This document shows, piece by piece, positions 16,981-26,241 of a stretch of DNA of 36,337 bases. The DNA comes from Trichomonas tenax. Lineage: Eukaryota; Parabasalia; Trichomonadida; Trichomonadidae. Where the stretch lies: contig JALKBU010000502.1 of NCBI GenBank assembly GCA_023091735.1, positions 1 to 36,337 on the forward strand, read 5' to 3'. Position numbers and translations under genes: made by a program. The notes under the pieces were generated by a model. It saw only the letters and a program-made list of their open reading frames with translations. It made no database searches and was not told the DNA's origin. How positions within the stretch are numbered: position 1 is the first letter of the stretch; each line of letters opens with the position of its first letter.

Positions 16981-19509
16981 ATGACTTCCCCAGGCTCGAG
17001 CCCTGACCTCTTCACAGAAAAGAGCCAATCGGGGATTTCAGTCGACGTGATACAGCAGACCCCGAAGAAGAGAAAAATAGCGAAAAAGCAAATAATAATC
17101 TATAAATCTTTAAATCAACAATTTAAAAATCAAATAGAATACCAAACTGACACTAAAATGAACGAACTTGGCATTCCGTTGTTCCTCCAGCATGCTTATT
17201 TAACGGGAAAACCGGAGCCGAAGATTACTCAACTTCGAGATTGGCAAGAAAAACTGTGGACAAAGCCAGAATGGCAGCAGGAAATGAATACCGTTGTTTT
17301 GGTACCAACTTCTGGCGGTAAAACTGTGGCTGCTGACCTTGCAATTGCGCAAATATTAAATCGAGATCCAACAGCAAAAATCATTTACGCACTTCCATTT
17401 GTTGCTTTAGCGAATGAAAAGTATTCTGAGTATGAGCAAAGATTCTTTTCATTCCAAGTTCGTCCATTTTATCAAAATATTGGAGGTTCAGATTTCAGAA
17501 AAGGAAATATTGCAGTTTGTACATACGAGAAAGCACATTCATTACTAAATTCGGCGATTACATGTAATTATGTAAGCAAAATCAAGCTCGTTATTATTGA
17601 TGAAGTTCATATGATTGGAGACGAAAGTCGTGGCTCAGTTATCGAAACACTAGTTATCAAATTGAATCTTTTGCCCGTTAAACCAAGAATTGTTACACTT
17701 ACTGCGACAGTGAATGAAAATGATGCAAATAAATTAGCGAGATGGATCAATGGATTTCCATTTATATGGAAATCAAGGCCAGCACCAATCAAGCAACTCG
17801 TCAAAAAGCTTGACGGAAGGCTGTGTCGAATTTTTCCAGAAGGCGATATTGTTCCTTTTGCAACTTTAGATAGTTCTCCTGATGACAAAGACCATCTCAT
17901 GCCGCTCGTTCGAACACTTCTTAGCAAGAAATGCAAATCTTCTATACTCATATTCGTGAACTCGAGAGCAGATACAATTAAAATCTCAAATCTCATCGCA
18001 AGTCATATGTATAACACCTCACTCGCTCTTCCTAAAGTACCACCGCCATCAGATAGTTTGATGGAGAAAAGGAAAGAATTAATCGATAAAATGGCTGCAA
18101 ACAGTGGTTTTATTGAAGAGTCAACTGTTCAATGCATCAAAAATGGTGTTTTATTCCACCACGGCGGTGTATTGCTCGAAGATAGAAAGCTGATTGAAGA
18201 AGCTGCGAGAAACAAAATCGTCAATGTTTTAGTTGCAACAACAACGCTCTCTGCAGGCGTCAACATTCACGGCGTGTCAAGAGTCATCATTCACAACATC
18301 TACAGACAAGTTGATGGAGGAAAGAGACTCTTATCATCAGCACAATATACGCAGATGATTGGAAGAGCAGGCAGAGCAGGTGAAGCAGGAGAAGCATTCA
18401 TTATAAGTAGATCTGAATCTCCTGTTGAGCAAAATGATATCAAAGAATTGTCGAAGAATACTATTCCTGATATAACATCGCATATATTAGATGGCGAAGA
18501 AGCTGATAGATACTTCCTTCAATGTCTCGCAATAAGACTTCTGCAGCCTGATGGCATTGGAAAGTTTTTCGCGCAGTCATTCAAGTTCGTCGATAAGACT
18601 TTAACAGAATCAGAAATCAAAGGATACAGTGTTCCAATATTTGCACGCCTCAGAGCTCATGAAATGATTGATGCTGAAAACAAGGCAACAAGGTTCGGTC
18701 TCGCTGTTGCAGGTTCATCATTATCGATATCTGAAGGTTTGAGTATTCATGGAGTTCTCAGTCGAGCTCAAAAATCATTATGCATCGAAGATGAGGTTCA
18801 CTTACTTTATCTCTGTATATCTGGAAAGACAGCAGGATCGATTAGACCAATGAGCTATGACTCCCCACAGTGGAGAGATATCATCGATAAGCATCAACAC
18901 GTTATACAGCTTGTCACTCAACTCCAAAGCGGTCAAGTCACTCATTTGCCAGATCGCGCTCACATATACGGAGGGAATGGAAGAATAAATCCAGAACTCG
19001 ACTCCTCACTTGACAGAGTTATGGTAGCAGTGATTCTTTCAGATCTTATTAACGAGCGCCAAATGAAAGATATTTCAATCGATTTCAAAGTGGATATGGG
19101 AACAATCCAGAAAGTTCAGATGGAAAGTGCATCGTATGCAGGACAGGTCAATAGATTCTGCGAGATTCTTGGTTTGGGTGTTTTGGCTGCTGGATTAAAC
19201 AAGTTCAGGCAAAGATTGAATTTCGCAGTCCGCACTGACATCCTTGCGTTAATGACATTGCCAAGCTGCCCGAGAGATGTTGCAAGAGTTTTGGCTGATA
19301 GAGGCATTGTTTCTCCAGCTGACATTGCAAACTTCTCTGAATCACAACTTGCAGCTATTATCACAGAAGAGAGTGACAATGATCATAAGAGAACACCAGA
19401 AGAAGCTCAAGAACTTGCAAAGAAGATTTTAGCAGATGCAATTACATTTGCAGATAGCCTCGAAAAGCTTGAAGAACTCGAAGACAGAGCTGTCAGTAGT
19501 ATAAGATAA
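16981..19509 (+). CDS. HELQ/Hel308-type superfamily 2 DNA helicase, 842 aa
   Basis: ATP-dependent 3'-5' helicase of the HELQ/POLQ-helicase branch, which acts at stalled replication forks and in double-strand break repair in the nucleus. With ATG 16981 as start: a Lys-rich stretch near residues 30-38 (PKKRKIAKKQ) that could be a nuclear signal; motif I TSGGKT (~111); DEVH box (~207); TAT motif LTATVN (~238-243); a HHGG segment and motif V TTTLSAGVNIHG; motif VI QMIGRAGRAG (~458). The C-terminal ~350 residues match the winged-helix and ratchet region. No family A polymerase domain follows, so HELQ is favoured over POLQ. The phase is open further upstream, so the true N-terminus is uncertain. 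Confidence 0.85.
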   Translation: MTSPGSSPDLFTEKSQSGISVDVIQQTPKKRKIAKKQIIIYKSLNQQFKNQIEYQTDTKMNELGIPLFLQHAYLTGKPEPKITQLRDWQEKLWTKPEWQQEMNTVVLVPTSGGKTVAADLAIAQILNRDPTAKIIYALPFVALANEKYSEYEQRFFSFQVRPFYQNIGGSDFRKGNIAVCTYEKAHSLLNSAITCNYVSKIKLVIIDEVHMIGDESRGSVIETLVIKLNLLPVKPRIVTLTATVNENDANKLARWINGFPFIWKSRPAPIKQLVKKLDGRLCRIFPEGDIVPFATLDSSPDDKDHLMPLVRTLLSKKCKSSILIFVNSRADTIKISNLIASHMYNTSLALPKVPPPSDSLMEKRKELIDKMAANSGFIEESTVQCIKNGVLFHHGGVLLEDRKLIEEAARNKIVNVLVATTTLSAGVNIHGVSRVIIHNIYRQVDGGKRLLSSAQYTQMIGRAGRAGEAGEAFIISRSESPVEQNDIKELSKNTIPDITSHILDGEEADRYFLQCLAIRLLQPDGIGKFFAQSFKFVDKTLTESEIKGYSVPIFARLRAHEMIDAENKATRFGLAVAGSSLSISEGLSIHGVLSRAQKSLCIEDEVHLLYLCISGKTAGSIRPMSYDSPQWRDIIDKHQHVIQLVTQLQSGQVTHLPDRAHIYGGNGRINPELDSSLDRVMVAVILSDLINERQMKDISIDFKVDMGTIQKVQMESASYAGQVNRFCEILGLGVLAAGLNKFRQRLNFAVRTDILALMTLPSCPRDVARVLADRGIVSPADIANFSESQLAAIITEESDNDHKRTPEEAQELAKKILADAITFADSLEKLEELEDRAVSSIR

Positions 19510-19926
19510 ATGTTTGTATTTTTTTATTAATTAACTTTCTTTGGAGTTTAACGAGATCACTGTTCTTCATAGTCTGAATTGAGATAGAGTATAATCTTCC
19601 TGACTGAAGATCAACTATTATTATTCAAATTATTACTTGAAAACATTTGTAATATCTTCAGTTATCTTTTGCTTTCCTTTTTATAACATTGTTCATACTA
19701 ATATCTTCATGAACTCCAATTTCTTTAAAATTAATTTGATAAAATCGAAAAATTGAGCAATATGCGTCTCCCGAGATATGAGAGAAGCTGGTGAGTTCGA
19801 TACACTAAAATTGGTCAGATACAAAATTTCAATATCAAATAAAACATAGAACACAGTGGAATAGATATGGATAAGTCCTACCAAAGAAGAATGAGATTTT
19901 ATAGAAAAGTTTGTTATGATAATGCT
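19510..19926. other. Intergenic between convergent genes
   Basis: No gene seen. AT-rich 3' regions of the helicase and the GTPase gene. Confidence 0.5.
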
Positions 19927-20535
19927 TTATTCCGTATATTCTTCAGCCTGCTTAGCAAGAAGACCAACAATAACGCCCATAACATCATCTGGGTTGTTCT
20001 TATGTGTCCAACCAAGTTTAATAGCTTCCTGGAAAACACGGAAGACATTTGTTCCCTTAGCAGCGGATGTATAGTAAATTGGGTAGTTATGCTCCTTAAC
20101 CCACTTAAACTGTGTACGAGTAATAGTCGGGTTAAGGTCCTGCTTGTTAACAACAACGATAATTGGTATTTGTCCACGCTGGCTGATCAACTGGGCGTGC
20201 CATGACTCCAAATGCTGGTATGTCTCCTTTCTTGTTGCGTCGAAGACAAGAATGGCTGCGTCTGCGCCGTAGAAGAAAGATGGGTGAAGTGCGTCGAAGC
20301 AGCCCTGACCGGCTGTATCCCAAATTGTGACTTGGACATCCTTTCCGCTGAGATTTTCTGTGTGTTCGTAAAGTGTAAGAGCGAATGTTGAGTTTGTAAT
20401 CGGGTTATAATCTTTAAGAAGGAAACGCTCAACGAGTTTTGTCTTGCCGACGGCAGAGTCACCGAGGAGGACAAGCTTAACATCTGGCTTGGCATACTTC
20501 CTCGTTGGGAAGAGCTCAGTATTTTCTTGGCTCAT
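19927..20535 (-). CDS. RABL2-like small GTPase, 202 aa
   Basis: Ras-superfamily GTPase. ATG 20535 is preferred over an upstream in-frame ATG because the G-domain then starts after a normal-length N-terminus and a GTGACA motif sits just upstream. G1 is GDSAVGKT (25-32), G3 DTAGQ (73-77), G4 NKQD (130-133), G5 TSAAKG (~156-161). The C-terminus ends EEYTE with no Cys, so it is not prenylated. This, with the YYTSAAKGTNVFRVFQEAIKL ending, fits RABL2, a GTPase that acts with intraflagellar transport at the cilium base. Position 78 is Gly where most relatives have Glu after DTAGQ. Trichomonads are flagellated, so the role is plausible. Another divergent Rab cannot be excluded. Confidence 0.75.
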   Translation of the reverse strand: MSQENTELFPTRKYAKPDVKLVLLGDSAVGKTKLVERFLLKDYNPITNSTFALTLYEHTENLSGKDVQVTIWDTAGQGCFDALHPSFFYGADAAILVFDATRKETYQHLESWHAQLISQRGQIPIIVVVNKQDLNPTITRTQFKWVKEHNYPIYYTSAAKGTNVFRVFQEAIKLGWTHKNNPDDVMGVIVGLLAKQAEEYTE

Positions 20536-21239
20536 TATTATAAATGTCACGTTTCGCCGAACGTTTGGAATTTTGGAAAAATGGAAAGTTGTCTGTTTGC
20601 GGATATGGACCGAAAAGCCTGAAGATATCAAAATCCATGAAAAAACATGTCTTTACATCAATATTTTTCCCTTATTTTTCAATATCGCTTTTTTAAGAAG
20701 AGTTTTTTATTACTTTTACACATGGGTCTGTTATACATTTTTAACGCTAATATTGATTTTTATTCCTTTTAGGTTAGTTTTAAATGATTGAAAAGAATTG
20801 CAATATCATTTTTAAAAACTCATTTTCTAATGCGTTAACTCATGGATTTGTAATATTTTCTTTCTTTATTAATTGAATTATATTCCATTTAAGTTGTTTA
20901 TATGTTAATAAAAAAAATGTCGCAATATCATGTTAAAAAGTTGATTATCAAACTTATTATCATTTATTTTTGTAATGTATTTTTACAGAAGCTTACATGT
21001 CTGGAGAAAATCACTCACAAATTGAGCAATTTTGGAATTATAGAATTATATTGAATTTCGCGTAATGCATTTTGATCAAAATGTCATTGAATTACTTTAT
21101 CTATGTGGTTTAGTTTGTTGTCACATGATTGGTAGCAGATGTTTATAAAAAAATTTCGAGTTTTGTGGTTTTTATTGTAATTTCTATACCAAACTCTTCA
21201 ATGTATTTTCAAAGACGATGACAAATCATTTACTGGAAC
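20536..21239. other. Intergenic, no gene seen
   Basis: AT-rich. Holds the promoter region of the GTPase gene, with GTGACATTTA on minus at 20541-20550. Confidence 0.5.
20541..20550 (-). promoter_or_regulatory. Candidate promoter motif GTGACATTTA
   Basis: Six bases upstream of ATG 20535 on minus. The GTGAC core recurs close upstream of the E2 gene and the DCP1-like gene, and upstream of the BspA-like frame. Confidence 0.35.
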
Positions 21240-21865
21240 ATTCGTGAATTGCGAATCTGTCGATACATCCATGCGCGAGAATATCTTTGGTCACGGCGTC
21301 CTCGAGTGATGCTGTCTTTGTGGTTCAGTCAAATGTTTTCGGTTCCTTCGCAGCAACAATGTTGAATAGAGCAAACATTGCCTTGACTTAAGTTACATCG
21401 GCGGAAATCAAGACCACATCAACGAATGTCTTTTACACATTTCAATTGACTACAATACAATGGAAAGTATTGCTCGTTCACACAACATTGAGCATCTTCT
21501 TTATCTTCGATGCATATAACCTTAAAATTCCAATCTATAAAATTTGCACAACAATACATTTTGTGCGAGTCCACAGATTATGATGATCTCTTTGTTTACA
21601 GTCCAATATTCGGTATCACTTCACTTATTCAGTATCTTGAATCTCTTGATGCGAGCATTGAATCAACTGATTGGAGTGGCTCTACAGCGCTTCACTATTG
21701 TGCTTGGTTTAACCGTATGTAAATTGCAAGAACATTAATTTCAAGTGGTGCCAACATTGAAGCAAAAAATGAACATGGATTAAATCCACACCATTATTGT
21801 GCTATGTATAACAGTAATGATGTTGCAGCGCTATTGAGTTCAAGTGGTGCAAAATCAATATTTCA
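21240..21865 (+). pseudogene. DUF3447/ankyrin pseudogene
   Basis: Fragments in two phases read as one gene of the trichomonad DUF3447-plus-ankyrin type. 21379-21519 encodes LSYIGGNQDHINECLLHIS and ends in TAA. From about 21530 another phase continues with FVYSPIFGITSLIQYLESL and ankyrin repeats (STALHYCAWFNRM, then TAA at 21720-21722, then ARTLISSGANIEAKNEHG in the same phase), fading near 21865. At least one frameshift and one nonsense codon are clear. The beginning is poorly defined. Confidence 0.7.
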
Positions 21866-23139
21866 GTCTACAATTTTTATATTCTTCAAGATATTTTCCT
21901 ATTTTAATGTTTTTAATTTTTTGCAACAGTTTCTTATGCACTTGCAAATATTCAAAAATATAGTGATCATGTGCAGTCGCTTACACAGCTGATATGCACA
22001 TTTGTGTTTTTTAACAAAAATATGGCAAGACATCAAAGAAGTATTTTCCTTCCACTCTCAAATGATTCCAGGACATGGTGTGACGCAGGAACATCAGAGA
22101 GTCGTCTGAATTGCGATGAATCGAAATGCTTCTTTTATCAATTTTCACTACTCGCTTTTTGCCGTCTAACAGAGTGTCAAACAGATAGATTATGCACATC
22201 ATTTTGTCATGCGATGATGCAGTTAAAGTAATCTGCGATTTACAATCATTCATTAATAAATTATCCATAAATTCCCTGTTCTGCATATTTCGTTCTTGAA
22301 ATTGATCATTTTTGTTGTTCCTTGTAATTTTTTTCATAAATTGTCGACTGTTGGCACTCAAAGGCACCAAAATTACATCTGATGACCATAATCACACCAT
22401 CGATAATGAAACACAATGTTAATGCATCTTGCAAGATCAAATATCTTCGAAAATGATGCATTTCATGTTTGCGTCCCAACGATTCGATGTTATTGATGAG
22501 AATAACAAAAATCACGATATTTTTTTGACGCTCGATCTTTTGTAATATAAAGTAGGCTTTCTGTGCTCCTTTGCAGCATTTCATTGATTAGCGCACGAAT
22601 AAGTGATTTGCAAAGATTTAGAAACGTGCAATTATGCATTATTCTAACAGAAACATGCTTAGATATATCTATCTCTCCACATTTTTTGAATTCATTCCTC
22701 ACATAATACATAAACATAAATATATACATAAACATATCAATTCATACTTGCATAAATATCATAAAACTATTAAAATGATCTGATTTGCGCCGTCATGTAA
22801 AGCACACCGATAATATTATTGTCATTCTCTATTCACTGCATATTGATGCAGACATATAGAGAATTGATAATATCAGAATCAAGAAGATTTAAAATTTTTC
22901 AATCAGATTTTGCATTCTCATTATTGTTTGTTTCGGTCCTTCAAAGACACTCATTGAAACAATTTTTGACATGGCATCGTTTAATGCAATCCACATCATG
23001 GAGGAATTGCAATATAAACATAGTTTCTGTGTCCGCATGGCGTGAAAACGCGTTAGTATATCATACAATATGTGGAGCGAAGCGGAACTCAAAAAGTAGT
23101 AATATATCAAATTGTATTTTCGTAATTTCGTAGGATAAA

Positions 23140-23190
23140 TTAGAACATGACATGCTGACATTTGGTAGATATGATCATGCCATGTTCTAA
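23140..23190. repeat. Foldback, 15-bp arms
   Basis: TTAGAACATGACATG (23140-23154) and CATGCCATGTTCTAA (23176-23190) pair with one mismatch, 21-base loop. Confidence 0.7.
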
Positions 23191-23211
23191 GTACAGAATC
23201 GAAATCTTTTG

Positions 23212-23281
23212 AAATGTGATAGGAAATGCTGCATGCAGAAGGATACCACGGGCCAAGAATCAGGCATTTCCTATCACATTT
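23212..23281. repeat. Foldback, perfect 18-bp arms
   Basis: AAATGTGATAGGAAATGC (23212-23229) is the exact reverse complement of 23264-23281; 34-base loop. Too long to be expected by chance in this interval. Confidence 0.8.
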
Positions 23282-23439
23282 GTCAGAATATTGTGTATTG
23301 AATTCAATTTCGATCAGCAAGAGCCACTAATCAGCTTGCTTGACATAGCAATGTAATGCATTCGTTCAGCCAGGCGATCAACGGCTCTCGCTTGTCGAAA
23401 TTGATTTGAGCGATTTTGTTTTGCTAAAATGATTGTATT

Positions 23440-23488
23440 TCGCTGCACTTTCCCCAGAACAGAAGCAAGTTTGAGAGAGTGCAGCGAA
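23440..23488. repeat. Foldback, 11-bp arms
   Basis: TTCGCTGCACT and AGTGCAGCGAA, about 26 bases apart. Confidence 0.5.
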
Positions 23489-23673
23489 TGACAGCCATTG
23501 TTGATGAACATTAGTCTGAGAACGAAATTGAGCTCTCTGGATGGTAAAGTTTCATGGTGTAATCAATAAAACCAAGGTTTGTTTTGTTCCATGGTCAAAA
23601 ATTCTTACTGGAAAAAAAATAGACTACAATTTTTTTTCACTTTACTGAAGTGGTGGAAAATTTGTCAAGATTC

Positions 23674-23687
23674 AAAAGTGACATTTT
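23674..23687 (+). promoter_or_regulatory. Candidate promoter motif AAAAGTGACATTTT
   Basis: Three bases before the ATG at 23691. It shares GTGACATTT with the GTPase gene promoter and GTGACA with the DCP1-like gene. Confidence 0.4.
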
Positions 23688-23690
23688 CCC

Positions 23691-24122
23691 ATGTCTGCAC
23701 CAAGAGATAGAAGACTTGCCAAGGAGTACAAAGATTTGAACACAAAGGCCCCAGGTGGCTGCAAAGTCGAGGCTGTCGACGGCAACATGGGCTTGTGGAG
23801 AGCTACACTTCCAGGACCAGCTGGAACACCATTTGAGGGAAAGGTTCTTAACATCAACTTCAGCTTCCCGAATGACTATCCATACAAGGCCCCAGAAATC
23901 GCATTCTCACCAAAGATTTACCATCCAAACGTCGACGATAAGACTGGAGAATTCTGCATCGGTGAATACAAACCAACAGTCACAATGGTATCTATCATTA
24001 ACACAGCTATCGAAATCCTCAAGCAGCCAAACCCAGCGAACTTCCTTAACGAGGGTGCTGCCCAATTGTATTCAACCAACAAGGCCGAGTTCAACAAGAG
24101 GGCCGCTGCATCATGCAAGTAA
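23691..24122 (+). CDS. Ubiquitin-conjugating enzyme E2, 143 aa
   Basis: Compact UBC-fold enzyme that carries activated ubiquitin (or a ubiquitin-like protein) as a thioester and passes it on with an E3. The core features are present: GPAGTPFEGK, FPNDYPYKAPEI, the YHPN element (78-80) and the active-site Cys89 in EFCIGEYKP, with ending LYSTNKAEFNKRA. The usual Trp after the active Cys (Cys-x5-Trp-x-Pro) is missing: Lys-Pro follows directly. The region after the Cys recalls UBE2L3 and other HECT/RBR-type E2s more than UBC4, but this is a weak assignment. Both ends fit the minimal catalytic domain. The gene is well supplied with G/C in third positions, suggesting strong expression. Confidence 0.9.
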   Translation: MSAPRDRRLAKEYKDLNTKAPGGCKVEAVDGNMGLWRATLPGPAGTPFEGKVLNINFSFPNDYPYKAPEIAFSPKIYHPNVDDKTGEFCIGEYKPTVTMVSIINTAIEILKQPNPANFLNEGAAQLYSTNKAEFNKRAAASCK

Positions 24123-24270
24123 GCATAATATTATCTAAATTTTTTAATAATATGGAAAACGAATTAATTTTTTTAATAAAATTTGAGATATTACCATCAC
24201 TCAGCTAAAAAAGTGTGTCCATACATATCGCAACTTTCACCAGCTTAAGGTCACCAAAATTCTAAGATTA

Positions 24271-24317
24271 TGTAACGAAAAAAGTAGATATTTTATATAA
24301 AATTTTAGATTTCGTTA
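24271..24317. repeat. Foldback, 10-bp arms
   Basis: TGTAACGAAA and TTTCGTTACA with about 27 bases between. Position approximate to a few bases. Confidence 0.5.
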
Positions 24318-25063
24318 CAGCAAGAGCCAATTGTTCGCTAAAATTCTTATGCTCAGTGAATTTATCAGGAATCATGAAACAAAGAACTTCATTCTTGATA
24401 AAATTCTAAATTCTGCCGATATCTAAAGATTTGCCTAATCAAACACGAAAATTCTCGGAAAATATCATTTCCAAAAGTATTTTCTACGATGTTATTTCAA
24501 CGTTAAGCTCTGAACTCCTTTGGATAACATCAAATGTTTGAAGTTTTATGAAGGAGAAATGTGAATCGCAAACATCCAGAGCATATTGCAATTCCTCCCT
24601 ATAGTGCATTGAGTTGATGCAGAAGTGAACTCTCCCTGCTAAAAGTTCGCAACCATGAAACTCACTGATTTCTAATTGAGTGCCTCACGAGATATATGGA
24701 AGAGATAGGAATGTAAAGGAATGATTGGTGAACTGTGTTCTCTTAAAACTTTGAATTTTCATTTAACAAGTTCCTCTCTGATTCTCTCTGATCCTTCTTC
24801 TGTATCCATCAAACGCTTAAGGACCACCATTGATTGCTGGACAACAGGGATCACCATTAGGTCTGCGGAAACGTTTGCCAATGATTGTAAATCATACTTT
24901 TTAAACAATCAAGATGATGATGAAAGTTTTGTATGGATGTGTTGCCAAAATATTACCGGGGATTGTTGTTATATGTCGTTTTGGAGGTCTCTGCACAGCG
25001 AGCAGGACGTAAAATTTATCATTTTTAACATATAATAAATTTGCAAACTAGAATTTTGTTTCT

Positions 25064-25136
25064 CCGAGTGTGAGTGATATATCGATGGATTCATGGTATT
25101 ATAGTCCACAACTCCATCGATATATCACACACTCGG
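25064..25136. repeat. Foldback, ~25-bp arms
   Basis: 25064-25089 and 25113-25136 are reverse complements except for a 2-base insertion (CCGAGTGTG and TGATATATCGATGGA blocks). The loop is 23 bases. Confidence 0.85.
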
Positions 25137-25160
25137 AATGATATTCGAAATTTCGGCAAT

Positions 25161-25253
25161 ATCTTCGTTATCTAGTCCTCTTCTAGGTTTTGAAGTCATA
25201 ATACATCATATTGTGTGGCTTCCTCAGCAAGAAGAGGACTAGATAGCAAAGAT
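25161..25253. repeat. Foldback, ~24-bp arms
   Basis: 25161-25184 and 25230-25253 are reverse complements with two mismatches; the inner 16 bp (TATCTAGTCCTCTTCT) are perfect. The loop is 45 bases. It stands 25 bases after the previous foldback. Confidence 0.85.
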
Positions 25254-25617
25254 TTTTAAAAGATGAATTTGAATATATTCCTAAAGCGAGATTAGAAAGA
25301 CTTTCATAATGAGCATCATAAATCTTCGTATAAGTGTCTGGGAATACTAGCAGCAGACCTTCCTTTCATTTATCTAAATTCTTTTATAGAAGATTGTATT
25401 ATAAAGAATGATTTGATTCAATCGATGGTGGAATGATGGAATCATGTCCAACTGACTAGTTCATAAACATTATGAGAGATATCATTTGTTTTTTAAATCA
25501 TAGAATATCGTTATTTTTTAAAAAGTTAAAATTTAGATGTTATTTTATGATACAAACAAATACTTGTCCAGAGGCAACTATTATATCGTGTGCTTATTAG
25601 ATAATAAGAAAATTAAA

Positions 25618-26241
25618 TTATTTGGATTTTGGTGTTGGCTTTTCGGCTGCTTTTTGTGCTGAAGCAACAATATCCAGTACCTGTAAGCGTAATTCGTTCT
25701 TAATAAACGGCCATTGCTCAACTAAAGTTTCGACTTTGAATGGTTTAATTATCGTTGAAATTGCTGTTTTGTTTTCTTCCGAGAGAGAATCAACGGAAAA
25801 TCCTTCAGGAAGGTCGAGAGGGTCTGTAAATGAAACTGTCGGTGGAGCGTCCTTTAAATGGTTAGCAAGTTCCTTAGCTCCTTTCTTAACGGTCGCAAAC
25901 CATTCTTCTTCGATACAGGAGCATTTTTCCGCTTTCCATTGATCAGCTTTCGCCATGATATCGTTTGCAATTAAACCGAACATACTTGTTTCTCCGTTAA
26001 AGAGCTTTGCGTTCTTACAAATGAGAGCAACATCGTTGTAGAATGAATCTACTGAGTCGTACTGATTTGCTTTTAGCTTCTTTTTCATTGTTCCGAAGTC
26101 CATCGGCTCTTTAACAACATTTAAGTAGTTTGGACACTGATCTTTTACAGGATCGACTGGAGCCCTCAAAAGCTTCGTCATCGGAGCATCGAAATACTCA
26201 TTGAGAAGCTTCTGGCAGTAATTATAGTCATACGCATTCAT
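25618..26241 (-). CDS. Single-bromodomain protein, 207 aa
   Basis: Reader of acetylated lysine, expected on nuclear chromatin. I prefer ATG 26241 because it starts just before the bromodomain; an in-frame ATG 18 codons upstream is possible. The domain occupies about residues 1-110: ZA loop PVDPVKDQCPNYLNVVKEPMDFGTM, then YDSVDSFYNDVALICKNAKLFNG, in which the Asn of LFNG is the expected acetyl-lysine contact (Phe replaces the common Tyr before it). The C-terminal ~95 residues are helical and acidic and may hold an NET-like or protein-interaction region; they end in a Lys/Pro tail. Small single-bromodomain proteins are common in parasitic protists. Confidence 0.85.
   Translation of the reverse strand: MNAYDYNYCQKLLNEYFDAPMTKLLRAPVDPVKDQCPNYLNVVKEPMDFGTMKKKLKANQYDSVDSFYNDVALICKNAKLFNGETSMFGLIANDIMAKADQWKAEKCSCIEEEWFATVKKGAKELANHLKDAPPTVSFTDPLDLPEGFSVDSLSEENKTAISTIIKPFKVETLVEQWPFIKNELRLQVLDIVASAQKAAEKPTPKSK

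Larger units (their letters stand above)
21866..23690. other. Intergenic with several inverted repeats, no gene seen
   Basis: Many short frames but none with family character or matching composition. The right part (23140-23500) holds three foldback sequences. The leader of the E2 gene is at its end. Confidence 0.5.
24123..25617. other. Intergenic with foldbacks, no gene seen
   Basis: One 104-codon frame (24721-25035) has no recognisable family and ends just before the foldbacks, so I do not call it. Three inverted repeats are listed separately. Confidence 0.5.

Noticed and set aside
22011..23320. Several overlapping 80-140-codon frames on both strands
   Set aside because: Frames overlap each other on opposite strands, have low-complexity or random-looking products and no family features.
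24721..25035. A 104-codon plus-strand frame
   Set aside because: No domain, no recognisable composition, no promoter motif, and it ends at intergenic foldbacks. Not supported as a gene.
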